DNA of 56,363 nt from RGIG7213 sp045124505 (lineage in GTDB: Bacteria; Bacillota; Clostridia; Oscillospirales; CAG-272): the NCBI GenBank assembly GCA_045124505.1, contig JBGVLZ010000056.1, positions 1-56,363 on the forward strand, written 5' to 3'. Under the pieces are notes generated by a model. The model searched no databases and was not told the origin of the DNA. It worked only from the letters and a program-made list of their open reading frames with translations. This document shows, in pieces, positions 1 through 8,087 of the stretch (within the stretch, counting starts at the first letter, position 1; every line of letters begins with the position of its first letter). A program made the translations under genes and the position numbers.

Positions 1-2
1 GT

Positions 3-194
3 GTTACGGCATACGGTGTAAGCTGTATTGCGCCCGACGGTAAATTTGCTGTGTTTATGCCGATAATTGCCGCCGCCGCAGTATATGCGCTGTTTATTTT
101 TAAAAGCGGTGCAGTAAACAAAGAGGATATCATACAGCTGCCAAAAGGCGATGTACTGTGCGGTATATTAATAAAAATGAAATTAATAAAATAA
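3..194 (+). CDS. C-terminal end of a MOP-type flippase (SpoVB/YabM-like), partial
   Basis: An open frame runs in from the left edge and stops at a TAA at 192-194. The visible 63 residues contain one membrane segment (about residues 16-34, rich in A, I, F and V) and then a polar tail with the motif KEDIIQLPKGDVL. That tail resembles the C-terminus of SpoVB/YabM-type polysaccharide flippases. The next gene is mazG, and the B. subtilis order yabM-yabN (flippase then MazG) supports the call. The start and most of the protein lie outside the window, so function rests on the tail and the neighbour only. Confidence 0.5.
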   Translation, partial: VTAYGVSCIAPDGKFAVFMPIIAAAAVYALFIFKSGAVNKEDIIQLPKGDVLCGILIKMKLIK

Positions 195-205
195 TGGAGC
201 TAAAA

Positions 206-874
206 ATGGATAAGAAAACGGAACTGATGCAAAAAGAAAGATATACATTCGATGATCTTTGCGATGTTGTAAAAATTTTGCGTGCTCCGGGAGGCTGTCC
301 CTGGGATGCAGAACAGACACACAAAACAATAAGAGGGAATTTCATAGAGGAAGTCTACGAATTTATCGAAGGTATCGACAATGAGGATAGCAAAATAATG
401 CGTGAGGAGCTTGGAGATGTGCTTTTGCAGGTCGTTTTTCATGCACGTATTGCGGAAGATGATGGTGAGTTTTTGCTCGGCGATGTGCTGACAGATATCT
501 GTAAAAAGCTTATAATCCGTCATCCTCATGTTTTCGGTAATGTAAAGGCAGATACTACAGAGCAGGTGCTTGACAACTGGAATGCAATAAAAATGCAGAC
601 AAAGGGACAGAAAACTGCCAAGGAAGCACTTGACGGCGTTTCAAGGTCACTTCCGTCGTTGATGAGAGCTGAAAAAATTTCCTCAAAGCTAAATAAATAC
701 GGACATAGCTTTGCAACAGAAAATGACATAATTTCAGCATCATCATCGCTTGAAACGGAAGAGGATATCGGAAAGCTTCTGTATCTTGTAACTTCATACG
801 CAAAATCAAAGGGAATCGACCCGGAAAAGGCACTGTACGATGAGTGCGACAAAATTATATTGAGAGAAATATAA
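206..874 (+). CDS. mazG: MazG nucleoside triphosphate pyrophosphohydrolase
   Basis: MazG hydrolyses (d)NTPs to the monophosphate and pyrophosphate and cleans the cytoplasmic nucleotide pool. The 222-residue protein shows the family start GGCPWD (residues 29-34) and the metal-binding helix motifs EEVYE (48-52) and EELGD (67-71). A shorter second MazG-like half follows from about residue 110 and lacks an equally clear acidic pair, as in many members. The ATG at 206 is preferred because GGAG (196-199) precedes it at good spacing; an in-frame ATG at 194 has no ribosome site. The protein is somewhat shorter than E. coli MazG. It lies 11 bases after the flippase tail, probably in one transcript. 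Confidence 0.92.
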   Translation: MDKKTELMQKERYTFDDLCDVVKILRAPGGCPWDAEQTHKTIRGNFIEEVYEFIEGIDNEDSKIMREELGDVLLQVVFHARIAEDDGEFLLGDVLTDICKKLIIRHPHVFGNVKADTTEQVLDNWNAIKMQTKGQKTAKEALDGVSRSLPSLMRAEKISSKLNKYGHSFATENDIISASSSLETEEDIGKLLYLVTSYAKSKGIDPEKALYDECDKIILREI

Positions 875-912
875 TTGTAAAATCGGATAAAAGAAAGTAA
901 TGAGGTTTTGAA

Positions 913-1686
913 ATGATCGAAAAAAAAATACATTATTGTTGGTTCGGCAGAGGAGAAATGAGGCCTTTGATGAAGAAATGCCTCAAAAGCTGGAAAAAGT
1001 ACTGCCCCGATTATGAGATAATTGAATGGAATGAGGACAACTTTGATGTGAATTCTACAATTTGGACAAAACAGGCGTATGAAGCTAAAAAATATGCGTT
1101 TGTATCTGACTATGTCCGTCTTAAGGTGCTTTATGAGCATGGCGGCGTTTATATGGATACAGATGTCGAAGTGGTTAAACCGATTGATCAATTTTTAGAT
1201 AATGATGCGTTTTCAGGATTTGAAAGCGAAAGTTCGGTTCCAACGGGAATAATAGCATCAGAAAAAGGAAATATCGTCATAAAACGTTGGCTGGATTATT
1301 ATAAGGATAGGCCATACATTGTGGATGGTAAAGTGTGTATGGAACCCAATGTAGCATTTATGAAAAAAGATCTTATCGAGCATGGCTTGATAATGAATGA
1401 TGAAATGCAAATGTTGGATGGGATTACCATATATCCTCAGACGTATTTTTGTCCGTTGTCAGCTGTGAGTATAGAACAGAAAATAACGGAAAACACATAT
1501 ACCCTTCACCATTTTACATCTACATGGAGAACAGAAAAAGCGCTTAAAGACTTTGCAAGAGTAAAAAGACATCAGACAAAGTGGTACAGAACTCTTGAAA
1601 AGATACGCTATTTGCCTAATAAAGCTGTAAGAAAAATATTCGGTTATGAAAGAATAGACAGTCTTAAAAAGAAACTCAAAAAATAA
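913..1686 (+). CDS. GT32-family glycosyltransferase
   Basis: This is a 257-residue sugar transferase of the GT32/OCH1-like family (Gly_transf_sug domain). It opens with IEKKIHYCWFG, the typical first strand, followed by a conserved region ending in GGVYMDTDVEV, where DTD at residues 82-84 is the DXD metal/nucleotide-sugar motif. No signal peptide or membrane segment is visible; the basic C-terminus (KKKLKK) may aid membrane attachment. It is expected to add a sugar from a nucleotide donor to a surface glycan; donor and acceptor cannot be read from sequence. It follows mazG by 38 bases and ends just before a strong bidirectional terminator, so it is not part of the capsule operon further right. 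Confidence 0.85.
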   Translation: MIEKKIHYCWFGRGEMRPLMKKCLKSWKKYCPDYEIIEWNEDNFDVNSTIWTKQAYEAKKYAFVSDYVRLKVLYEHGGVYMDTDVEVVKPIDQFLDNDAFSGFESESSVPTGIIASEKGNIVIKRWLDYYKDRPYIVDGKVCMEPNVAFMKKDLIEHGLIMNDEMQMLDGITIYPQTYFCPLSAVSIEQKITENTYTLHHFTSTWRTEKALKDFARVKRHQTKWYRTLEKIRYLPNKAVRKIFGYERIDSLKKKLKK

Positions 1687-1688
1687 AA

Positions 1689-1715
1689 ATACGGAACGGG
1701 TTACCCGTTCCGTAT
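1689..1715. terminator. bidirectional terminator between converging genes
   Basis: A perfect 12-bp stem (arms 1689-1700 and 1704-1715, core ACGGAACGGG/CCCGTTCCGT) with a 3-base TTA loop lies between the end of the GT32 gene and the end of mrp. AT-rich runs on both sides let it serve both strands. Confidence 0.8.
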
Positions 1716-1718
1716 AAA

Positions 1719-2543
1719 TTATATCTTTTCTATGATATCAGCGGCTTTTTCCATATAGTCGCCTTCAAAGAGTTCAATAGTTCCTGTGTCGCAAAGGTTT
1801 GCCAAAGAGGGATCTATCGGTATTTTTGCAAGCGTGGGAACGCCGAGCGCGGCTGCTTCTTCGTCCACACGGCTTTTGCCGTATATTTCAATTTTCTTTC
1901 CGCAATCCGGACAGTTGAGATAACTGAAGTTTTCAACAAGACCGATTATGGGAATATTCATCATCTTTGCCATGGCGGATGCTTTTCCGACGATGAGCGA
2001 AACAAGCTCCTGCGGGGAGGTCACGATAACTATCCCGTCGACGGGAAGTGACTGGAACACCGTCAGGGGAACATCGCCTGTGCCCGGAGGCATATCGACG
2101 AACATATAGTCTACCTCTCCCCAAAGGACGTCAGACCAGAACTGCTTCACAGTTCCTGCAATGACAGGGCCTCTCCAGATAACAGGTGTTCTTTCGTCTT
2201 CAAGTAAAAGGTTTACAGACATTACTTCTGTACCCATTTTTGTTACAAACGGGAAAATGTTTTCACCGTCGCCGTCGCAAATGCCGTGAAGGCCGAATGC
2301 CTTCGGTATTGACGGACCTGTGATGTCGGCATCAAGTATTGCTGTGCGGAAGCCTCTGCGCTGCATTACAGTTGCGAGCATTGAGGTTACAAGTGATTTT
2401 CCGACACCGCCTTTTCCGCTTACGATGCCGATTACTTTTTTTACATGAGAGTGCTTGTTCTGCGGTTCAAACTGAGGCTTTGCCTTCGATGAACAGTTTG
2501 CAGAGCAAGACGAACAGTCATGCGTGCATTCTTCATTAGACAT
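1719..2543 (-). CDS. mrp: Mrp/NBP35-family Fe-S cluster carrier ATPase
   Basis: Mrp (ApbC) proteins are P-loop ATPases that carry and deliver [4Fe-4S] clusters to apoproteins. The 274-residue protein has the deviant Walker A GKGGVGKS (residues 43-50), LDADITGPS after it, and the C-terminal CPDC pair (C211, C214) that bridges a cluster across the dimer. The N-terminus carries four cysteines (C6, C10, C13, C17), the extra Nbp35-like cluster site common in Clostridia. ATG at 2543 is chosen over a GTG at 2552, because the only purine-rich site (AGAAAG) is placed correctly for the ATG. It is divergent from the radical SAM gene and could supply clusters to the many Fe-S proteins encoded here, including the hydrogenase. 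Confidence 0.92.
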   Translation of the reverse strand: MSNEECTHDCSSCSANCSSKAKPQFEPQNKHSHVKKVIGIVSGKGGVGKSLVTSMLATVMQRRGFRTAILDADITGPSIPKAFGLHGICDGDGENIFPFVTKMGTEVMSVNLLLEDERTPVIWRGPVIAGTVKQFWSDVLWGEVDYMFVDMPPGTGDVPLTVFQSLPVDGIVIVTSPQELVSLIVGKASAMAKMMNIPIIGLVENFSYLNCPDCGKKIEIYGKSRVDEEAAALGVPTLAKIPIDPSLANLCDTGTIELFEGDYMEKAADIIEKI

Positions 2544-2651
2544 AATTATCACGCTTTCTTTATTTTGGTAATTGTTTATACCATTATATACCTTAATTTC
2601 GATTTAACGGTTAAGTTATTATATATAAATTTTAAATTTATAGGTTTCTTT

Positions 2652-3617
2652 ATGAAATTAACACAAAAAGATAAAAATCCGTTTCTTTATTCGGATTCAA
2701 ATAAAAGATATCATACATACGATTATTATATAAAACATAAATTCGGCAAAAAATGTGCAAAGGTTCCGCTTGACTGCGGATTTACCTGCCCGAATATCGA
2801 CGGTACTGCAGGTTACGGCGGATGCATATATTGCTCTGACAGAGGTTCGGGAGATTTTGCGGCAGACTGCTCACTTTCTGTGACGAAGCAGCTTGATAAA
2901 ACACGTACCGTAATGGAACACAAATGGAATAACTGCGGTATAATTCCGTATTTTCAGGCGCATACAAATACATATGCACCTCTTCACATTTTGAAAGAAA
3001 AGTATGAAGAAGCACTAAACTACCCCGATGTTGTCGGTCTTAATATCGCAACACGTGCAGATGCTTTACCCGATGATGTTTGTGAGTATCTGGGAGAAAT
3101 TGCCGAAAGAACGGTGCTGACGGTGGAGCTCGGTTTACAAACTATTCACGACACGACGGCGAAGCTGATAAACCGTTGCCATACAACAGACGATTTCATA
3201 AAAGGCTATCAAAAACTGCGAAATACAAACAATAAGATAAATATATGCGTTCATTTAATTAACGGTTTGCCGTATGAAACATATGATATGATGATCGATA
3301 GTGCGGAATTTGTTTCATCGCTTTCGCCCGAATTTGTAAAAATACATTCGCTTCATGTGCTGAAGGGAACACCGCTTGAAAAAATGTATAATGACGGTAA
3401 ATTTAACATGCTTACACTTGAAGAATATGTAAGCGTAACAGCTTCACAGATCGAAAGAATGATGCCCGAAACGGTTATTGCAAGGGTTACAGGGGACGGA
3501 GATAAAAATTCGCTCGTCGCACCTTTGTGGAGCGTTAAGAAAACGTGCGTAATAAACGAAATCGACAAAGAACTTTATAAAAGAAATACATACCAAGGCA
3601 AGTTTTACAAGAAATAA
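2652..3617 (+). CDS. radical SAM protein, YhcC/TIGR01212 family
   Basis: The 321-residue protein carries the family form of the radical SAM cluster motif, C46-x11-C58-x2-C61, set in the typical context DCGFTCPN...GGCIYC, followed by FQAHTNTYAP and VELGLQT segments. The family is the YhcC type, related to Elp3-like radical SAM enzymes; the reaction is not established, so none is assigned. ATG at 2652 fits the conserved N-terminus (KDKNPFLYSDSNKRYHTY); the frame is open further upstream but that part does not resemble the family. The ribosome site is weak (TAGG). A clean terminator follows 12 bases after the stop. Confidence 0.88.
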   Translation: MKLTQKDKNPFLYSDSNKRYHTYDYYIKHKFGKKCAKVPLDCGFTCPNIDGTAGYGGCIYCSDRGSGDFAADCSLSVTKQLDKTRTVMEHKWNNCGIIPYFQAHTNTYAPLHILKEKYEEALNYPDVVGLNIATRADALPDDVCEYLGEIAERTVLTVELGLQTIHDTTAKLINRCHTTDDFIKGYQKLRNTNNKINICVHLINGLPYETYDMMIDSAEFVSSLSPEFVKIHSLHVLKGTPLEKMYNDGKFNMLTLEEYVSVTASQIERMMPETVIARVTGDGDKNSLVAPLWSVKKTCVINEIDKELYKRNTYQGKFYKK

Positions 3618-3628
3618 TTTTTACATTT

Positions 3629-3652
3629 AAAGCCCTTACATGGGCTTTTTTT
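3629..3652 (+). terminator. rho-independent terminator after the radical SAM gene
   Basis: AAAGCCC (3629-3635), a 6-base loop, GGGCTTT (3642-3648) and a run of seven Ts. The stretch 3653-3834 that follows is AT-rich and shows no gene or further structure that I can support. Confidence 0.85.
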
Positions 3653-3834
3653 ATTTGCTGTTATCATTTACCAAAAGTAGTATATAAATAAAAGGTTTAT
3701 GTATATACAGGAAAATAATGGTAAAAGTTGTGAATATAAAATTAAATTATTTTCTGGATTTTTATTTAAATGTGTTCTAAATGTTTTGCAAATGTATATA
3801 TATTGGTTTTTATAGTCCTGAAAACTTGTTCTGT

Positions 3835-3909
3835 TAACAAATTTGTTATAGACTTTATTTTCCAAATAATACTATAATTACTATATAAACAAAAAATAAA
3901 CAAATTTGT
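3835..3909 (+). promoter_or_regulatory. promoter flanked by two identical palindromic operators
   Basis: TAACAAATTTGTTA (3835-3848, perfect 14-bp palindrome) and ACAAATTTGT (3900-3909, same 10-bp core) flank a plausible promoter: TAGACT (3849-3854), 18 bases, TATAAT (3873-3878). The palindrome centres (3841.5 and 3904.5) are 63 bp apart, close to six helical turns. The downstream site lies between the -10 box and the ribosome site (GGAG, 3915-3918). The layout suggests a repressor bound at both sites. Confidence 0.45.
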
Positions 3910-3923
3910 AATTTGGAGTAATT

Positions 3924-4208
3924 ATGATGAGCTTTAGTTTAGAATGTGAAAAGTACAGCTGTGATTCGATGAATGAGTTTTATTTTTCTTACCGTTTATT
4001 CAGGTGCAAAACAGAGAACGGTGAGGTGATTTTTTCATTACTTGTATCACTTTTTGAAAATGGAAAATTTTTGGATGAACGCTTCGTTTTTGATATTTCG
4101 AGAAAAGAAAATGATGCCGAAAAAATTTTCGACATCATATGTAAAAACTATGTGACACCGTATGCGCTTGACGAGTGTCTTGATTCGATTTTTGATATGT
4201 CAGAGTAA
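3924..4208 (+). CDS. small hypothetical protein (possibly DUF6514-like)
   Basis: A 94-residue cytoplasmic protein with no signal peptide, membrane segment or metal motif. It is acidic, alternates short beta-like segments (EVIFSLLVSLFENG, DERFVFDIS) with a C-terminal helix, and contains YVTPYALDECLDSIF. That last piece resembles the 'P-x-hL-x-(D/E)-hh-E-D' ending of small clostridial DUF6514-type proteins, but I do not recognise it firmly. GGAG at 3915-3918 sits 5 bases before ATG 3924 and 8 bases before ATG 3927, so either could start. It is monocistronic between its own promoter and a terminator. The twin palindromes upstream suggest tight control. Function unknown. Confidence 0.7.
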   Translation: MMSFSLECEKYSCDSMNEFYFSYRLFRCKTENGEVIFSLLVSLFENGKFLDERFVFDISRKENDAEKIFDIICKNYVTPYALDECLDSIFDMSE

Positions 4209-4234
4209 AAAAAGAGCCGCATTTGCGACTCTTT
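4207..4234 (-). terminator. terminator serving the leftward psd operon
   Basis: Arms 4211-4220 and 4225-4234 with a 4-base loop. Read leftward, the one imperfect pair is a G-U wobble and the stem is followed by a T run (4213-4207). Read rightward the pair is a C/A mismatch, so it works best for psd. Confidence 0.7.
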
Positions 4235-4238
4235 GAGT

Positions 4239-5072
4239 TTACATTACATTAAGTACCTCTCCCATTAAAACGGGAACTTCTTCTCCGTTTTCGGTTGAGT
4301 TGAAGTAGTGTTCTTTTATCTTTACGGCATTTTTTTCAAGCAACATTATTACAGTGCTTCCGCCGTATAGAAACATACCTTTTTCCTCGCCCTTTGTGAC
4401 TCTGCGACTGTCTTTGTGAAGATTTTTGATCTTACCGACGAGCAAAGCGCCGACTTCCATCTGTATAATATCACCGAATTTATCACTTTTAATCTCGGTA
4501 TATTCTCTGCAATTTTCGACAAAAACAGGCAGTGCTTCGAGCGCTATCGGTCTTACTGTATGCAGTTTTCCTTTTATGAAAATATTACCGTTTTTTTGTC
4601 CGCCGACGGGATAACAGTATCTGTGGTAATGGTGCACACACAGCCTGAAAACGAGGCATACACCGCCGTTGTATTTGTCTGCAAGTGCATCATCTTTGAG
4701 TAATGACTTTAATGTATAGCTACTTTGTTTTACGGGAAGCACGGTATCTTCGTTGATGTAATAAGCGCTTAAAAGTCCGTCACACGGTGAAGTAAGCGTA
4801 TTCACATCATGATCGATCATGCGCTTTCCGTCTTTTATCTTTCTGCAAAAACAGTCATTAAAACATTTGAAATTGTCACATTCATAGTCTGAAAGGTCAA
4901 TGTCATTCTTTTTTACAAATGTAGATATAAGGGGCTTTGAAAGCGGAGAATCAAGAAAAGCTCCGCATATTTTCGAGACTGTAACAGAAGTAAGAGGCTT
5001 TAAAATAAGTCTGCCTGCCTTTGTTTTATAAAGAAAATGTAAAAGCGAACCGTCGTTATTTTTTACTGACAT
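4239..5072 (-). CDS. psd: phosphatidylserine decarboxylase proenzyme
   Basis: Psd converts phosphatidylserine to phosphatidylethanolamine at the membrane. The 277-residue proenzyme shows SPCDG (about residue 93), VFRLCVHHYHRYCYP with the conserved histidines, and the self-cleavage site GGST at 237-240, where S239 would become the pyruvoyl group. Length and motif order fit the short bacterial PSD-A-like form. The start overlaps the end of the upstream flippase gene by 10 bases, with GGGGGAT just before the ATG, so translation is coupled. It is the last gene of a three-gene lipid operon. No phosphatidylserine synthase gene lies in the window. Confidence 0.93.
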   Translation of the reverse strand: MSVKNNDGSLLHFLYKTKAGRLILKPLTSVTVSKICGAFLDSPLSKPLISTFVKKNDIDLSDYECDNFKCFNDCFCRKIKDGKRMIDHDVNTLTSPCDGLLSAYYINEDTVLPVKQSSYTLKSLLKDDALADKYNGGVCLVFRLCVHHYHRYCYPVGGQKNGNIFIKGKLHTVRPIALEALPVFVENCREYTEIKSDKFGDIIQMEVGALLVGKIKNLHKDSRRVTKGEEKGMFLYGGSTVIMLLEKNAVKIKEHYFNSTENGEEVPVLMGEVLNVM

Positions 5073-6151
5073 ATATCCCCCGTCTTATTTACTGTTCTGT
5101 GTTTTTTTCTTAAATAGATATATCTTAAAAGGATTGAAGATCCGCAAATGAATATGCAGAAGTAAAAGGAAAGAGAACGGGATAAAAGCTCAAGATGAAC
5201 TGCCTGACCGCGTGACATTATACTGCGCAATCCGTCCATCATTATAAAATCGTAAATCCCTATTCCGCCGGGGACGGGAACGGTGTTTGATCCAAGCACA
5301 GTATAAGCCTGCAAAAACCATACATCAAGCGCTTCGGCTAAGGAAGTACCGACTGTTGCCATGTAAACAAATACTGTTACCGTTATTTGCGAAACCCTCT
5401 GCAATAAATTCAGAAGAAAAGCAAGCCACATTATTTTTTTGTGTGTGATAATTATGTTTATGCATTTACGGTAATTATCCATATGCGTATCAAGCTTTTG
5501 CTGTCTTGCTTCTTCATTTTTCAAAATTCGTATTTTGCAAAGTGCATGGATACACCCTCTGCAGATGCGGTGCAACAGTTTTCTGTTTATAAGAAGCATG
5601 AACAGGAAAAGGGCAAGAATAAGCTGCGAAACAAAACCTATAACGATTAAAATTCTTGAAGTTATACCGTATGAAAAAAATACATCAGATCTGAATATAA
5701 AACAGATTATACCGATGAAAATAACGGATGCAGTGTACATAAGGAGGTTAAGAAGCAGGGCGGCTGTAACCATTACGCCCTTTATTCCGTCTTTAACCAT
5801 AAAATATGCACTTGCAGGCTGACCGCCTGTTGCAGACGGTGTTACTGCGGAAAAATATATGTCTGCGGCAGAATATATATAACCGTTAAACAGCGTTGTT
5901 TTATATCCGAAGACACGGCATATTACGGTCAATGCCATTCCTTCAAACAGAATGAACATCATCATACTTAAAACTGATGCGCATATCCATAACGGGGATG
6001 CCGATCCTATATATCGGAAAAATTCACCGAAGGAAAACTCCTGACTTTGCCATATTATGAGCAAGATGCTCGTAACAGCGATCAAAACAAAAATAAGAGT
6101 AAATAAGAAGTTTTTGTTTTGAAAAATTCGGGGGATTTTGTTTTTGTTCAT
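5063..6151 (-). CDS. YbhN/UPF0104-family lipid flippase-like membrane protein
   Basis: A 362-residue integral membrane protein with about eight hydrophobic segments and the conserved central motif TPSATGGQPASA (around residues 108-119). This is the LPG_synthase_TM/UPF0104 family, the integral membrane half of MprF-type proteins without the lysyl-transfer domain. Family members are thought to move or bind lipids. Here the gene sits between a PAP2-type protein (14-base gap) and psd (10-base overlap), suggesting it handles a phospholipid made or consumed by those enzymes; that role is inference. The C-terminal YLRKKHR is a cytoplasmic basic end. Confidence 0.85.
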   Translation of the reverse strand: MNKNKIPRIFQNKNFLFTLIFVLIAVTSILLIIWQSQEFSFGEFFRYIGSASPLWICASVLSMMMFILFEGMALTVICRVFGYKTTLFNGYIYSAADIYFSAVTPSATGGQPASAYFMVKDGIKGVMVTAALLLNLLMYTASVIFIGIICFIFRSDVFFSYGITSRILIVIGFVSQLILALFLFMLLINRKLLHRICRGCIHALCKIRILKNEEARQQKLDTHMDNYRKCINIIITHKKIMWLAFLLNLLQRVSQITVTVFVYMATVGTSLAEALDVWFLQAYTVLGSNTVPVPGGIGIYDFIMMDGLRSIMSRGQAVHLELLSRSLSFYFCIFICGSSILLRYIYLRKKHRTVNKTGDICQ

Positions 6152-6165
6152 TGATAAAATTACCT

Positions 6166-6831
6166 TTAATTCTTTTTGCGGTATAAGGATGTGTCAAATA
6201 TTTTCCATACCGAAAAATACTTTGAAATTGCAAAGCCTATTTCGACAAAAAGCACACCTGCGATAATATCGATAAAGAAGTGCTGCTTTACAAATACAGT
6301 GGACGCAAATACAAAAAGTGAGAAAACAAGCTGTACAAAAGGATACCACTTCGGTGCTTTTTTCATAAAGCACGAGCCCCTGAAGCATAACCAGCTTGAC
6401 ATGCAGTGCATCGACGGAAAGAGGTTTACAGGCGTGTCGAGCTGATATATCGTATTTGTAAGCGCGGTCCATATGCTGTCATTTTCAAATATCGGGCGCA
6501 CTATCGTTGTCGGTAATATAAGAAAACATATCATGCATAAAATATTTGAAATAATATCACTTGTCAATATGTGAAGGCATGACTCTTTTTCAGAACTTGC
6601 ATGATATACATATGAAAAGAACCACTGTACATATGCAAGTATATAAAACAGAATAAAGAAGGGCACAAAAGGAATTATCCCGTCGATAGGAAGGGAAAGG
6701 TCATAATGAGTCCTGTTTTCTGTTATCAGCTTTGTAAAAAAATAATGAGAAAATCTGAATATCACCGCAACTGTAAGCGGAATATACGCATACTTCGGCA
6801 ATATGTATGTAAGCTTTTTTATAAATTTCAA
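6166..6831 (-). CDS. PAP2-superfamily membrane protein (PAP2_3-like)
   Basis: A 221-residue protein with about six membrane segments. The PAP2 active-site motifs two and three are present: NLFPSMHC (about residues 137-144, catalytic PSMH) and KQHFFIDIIAG (about 182-192, H and D). The first motif (KxxxxxxRP) is only suggested by VRPIF. It fits the inositol-phosphorylceramide-synthase-like PAP2_3 branch, whose members act as lipid phosphatases or transferases. The only start in the open frame is TTG at 6831, with a weak ribosome site. It heads an operon with a lipid flippase and psd and has its own promoter, so a role in phospholipid head-group metabolism is likely but unproven. Confidence 0.8.
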   Translation of the reverse strand: MKFIKKLTYILPKYAYIPLTVAVIFRFSHYFFTKLITENRTHYDLSLPIDGIIPFVPFFILFYILAYVQWFFSYVYHASSEKESCLHILTSDIISNILCMICFLILPTTIVRPIFENDSIWTALTNTIYQLDTPVNLFPSMHCMSSWLCFRGSCFMKKAPKWYPFVQLVFSLFVFASTVFVKQHFFIDIIAGVLFVEIGFAISKYFSVWKIFDTSLYRKKN

Positions 6832-6891
6832 TGGTGTATCAACTTTCTTAAGCGATTTTTATGTGAAACTTTATTTAATGTGTTAATTACT

Positions 6892-6920
6892 ATAATACCA
6901 TATATTATTTATAAATGCAA
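6892..6920 (-). promoter_or_regulatory. promoter of the PAP2-flippase-psd operon
   Basis: On the minus strand: TTGCAT (6920-6915), a 17-base spacer, TATTAT (6897-6892). It lies in the 109-base gap between pheA and the PAP2 gene, so the lipid operon can be transcribed apart from aroF-pheA. Confidence 0.6.
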
Positions 6921-6940
6921 TACAAAATATGCAAAAGGTG

Positions 6941-8083
6941 TTATATTATCTCAGAATAACTGCCGAGGTATTTGAAATCCTCGCACATTCCGTCAAGCTC
7001 ACTCATAAGACGTGCATATTCTTCCGAATATACAGAGGTATCAAGATCAAAATAGAACATAAATTCGAAGTCACGCTCAGGAATAGGTCGGCTTTCAAGC
7101 TTTATGAGATTTATTCCCAAGGAATAAAATCTTGCAAGAACACGGTAAAGTGAACCGGGCTTGTGAGGAAGTATCATCATAACCGATGTCTTGTCAGCTC
7201 CGGGATATATTTCGAGATTTTTTGAAATACATATGAATCTTGTGTGGTTATTTCCTGTGTCCTGCACGCTGCTTTTGAGGGTGTTAAGTCCGTAAAGCTC
7301 TGCACAGTATCTTGAAGAAAGTGCGGCAATATCACGCCTGTTGCTTTGTGCAACGGTCTGTGCGGCAATTGCCGTATTTTCACACGGTGTTATCTTTACA
7401 CCGGGCAAAGTCTTGAGAAATTCTGAGCACTGTGCAATTGCCTGTTCCTGCGACATAACTTCTTTGATTTCGGAGATGTCAACACCCGGCTTTGCCAAAA
7501 GATTGTGGTCTATTTTTATTCTTGTACTGCGTACAATGTGGAAATTTCTGTTTATCATAAGATCATAAACCTTATTAACAGAGCCTGCCGTGCTGTTTTC
7601 GATAGGAAGTATGCCGTATTTGCACATTCCTTTTTCGATGGCTGTGAATACATGCTCAAATGTTGAGCAGTACATTATTTTGCTGTCGCGGAACAGTTTA
7701 TCGCATGCGATCTGTGAATACGCCCCCTCCGTACCCTGACAGGCAACTACGGGAGATTTCGGAAACAGCTTGTCTGTGTTGTCTATAGCATTCATTATAT
7801 CATTGTATAATTCGCTTTTCTTTCCGAGTATGCTTCCCTGATATGAACGGCTGAGCTCAAATATGAGCGAGTACAGCACACGGACATAGTCTTTCATATT
7901 TTCCCCTGCCATGTCGCTCACGGAGGCGAGCTTTTCACGTTCTCTTGCGGAATCAAGCACAGGCAGGGAATTATTCTTTTTGTATTCAGCTATTCCTTTT
8001 GCTGTTTCCATTCTTTTTTTGAAAAGCTCAACAAGCTGTGCATCTATTTCATCAATATTTTCTCTAAGTTCTCTGATGTCCAT
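6941..8083 (-). CDS. pheA: bifunctional chorismate mutase/prephenate dehydratase (P-protein)
   Basis: This enzyme turns chorismate into prephenate and then phenylpyruvate, the committed route to phenylalanine. The 380 residues hold an AroQ-type chorismate mutase (about 1-85; RENIDEIDAQLVELFKKR, then K and E residues of the helical site), a prephenate dehydratase domain (about 110-285; GTEGAYS, GILPIENSTAGSV, DTGNNHTRF), and a C-terminal ACT domain (about 297-375) with the Phe-binding motif ESRP at 330-333. Phenylalanine feedback at the protein level is therefore expected. It begins 4 bases after aroF, so both are cotranscribed and share the Phe/Tyr attenuator upstream of aroF. Confidence 0.96.
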   Translation of the reverse strand: MDIRELRENIDEIDAQLVELFKKRMETAKGIAEYKKNNSLPVLDSAREREKLASVSDMAGENMKDYVRVLYSLIFELSRSYQGSILGKKSELYNDIMNAIDNTDKLFPKSPVVACQGTEGAYSQIACDKLFRDSKIMYCSTFEHVFTAIEKGMCKYGILPIENSTAGSVNKVYDLMINRNFHIVRSTRIKIDHNLLAKPGVDISEIKEVMSQEQAIAQCSEFLKTLPGVKITPCENTAIAAQTVAQSNRRDIAALSSRYCAELYGLNTLKSSVQDTGNNHTRFICISKNLEIYPGADKTSVMMILPHKPGSLYRVLARFYSLGINLIKLESRPIPERDFEFMFYFDLDTSVYSEEYARLMSELDGMCEDFKYLGSYSEII

Positions 8084-8087
8084 TTTA

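Noticed and set aside
526..1191. 221-codon minus-strand frame across mazG and the GT32 gene
   Set aside because: It spans two well-supported genes on the opposite strand and resembles no protein.
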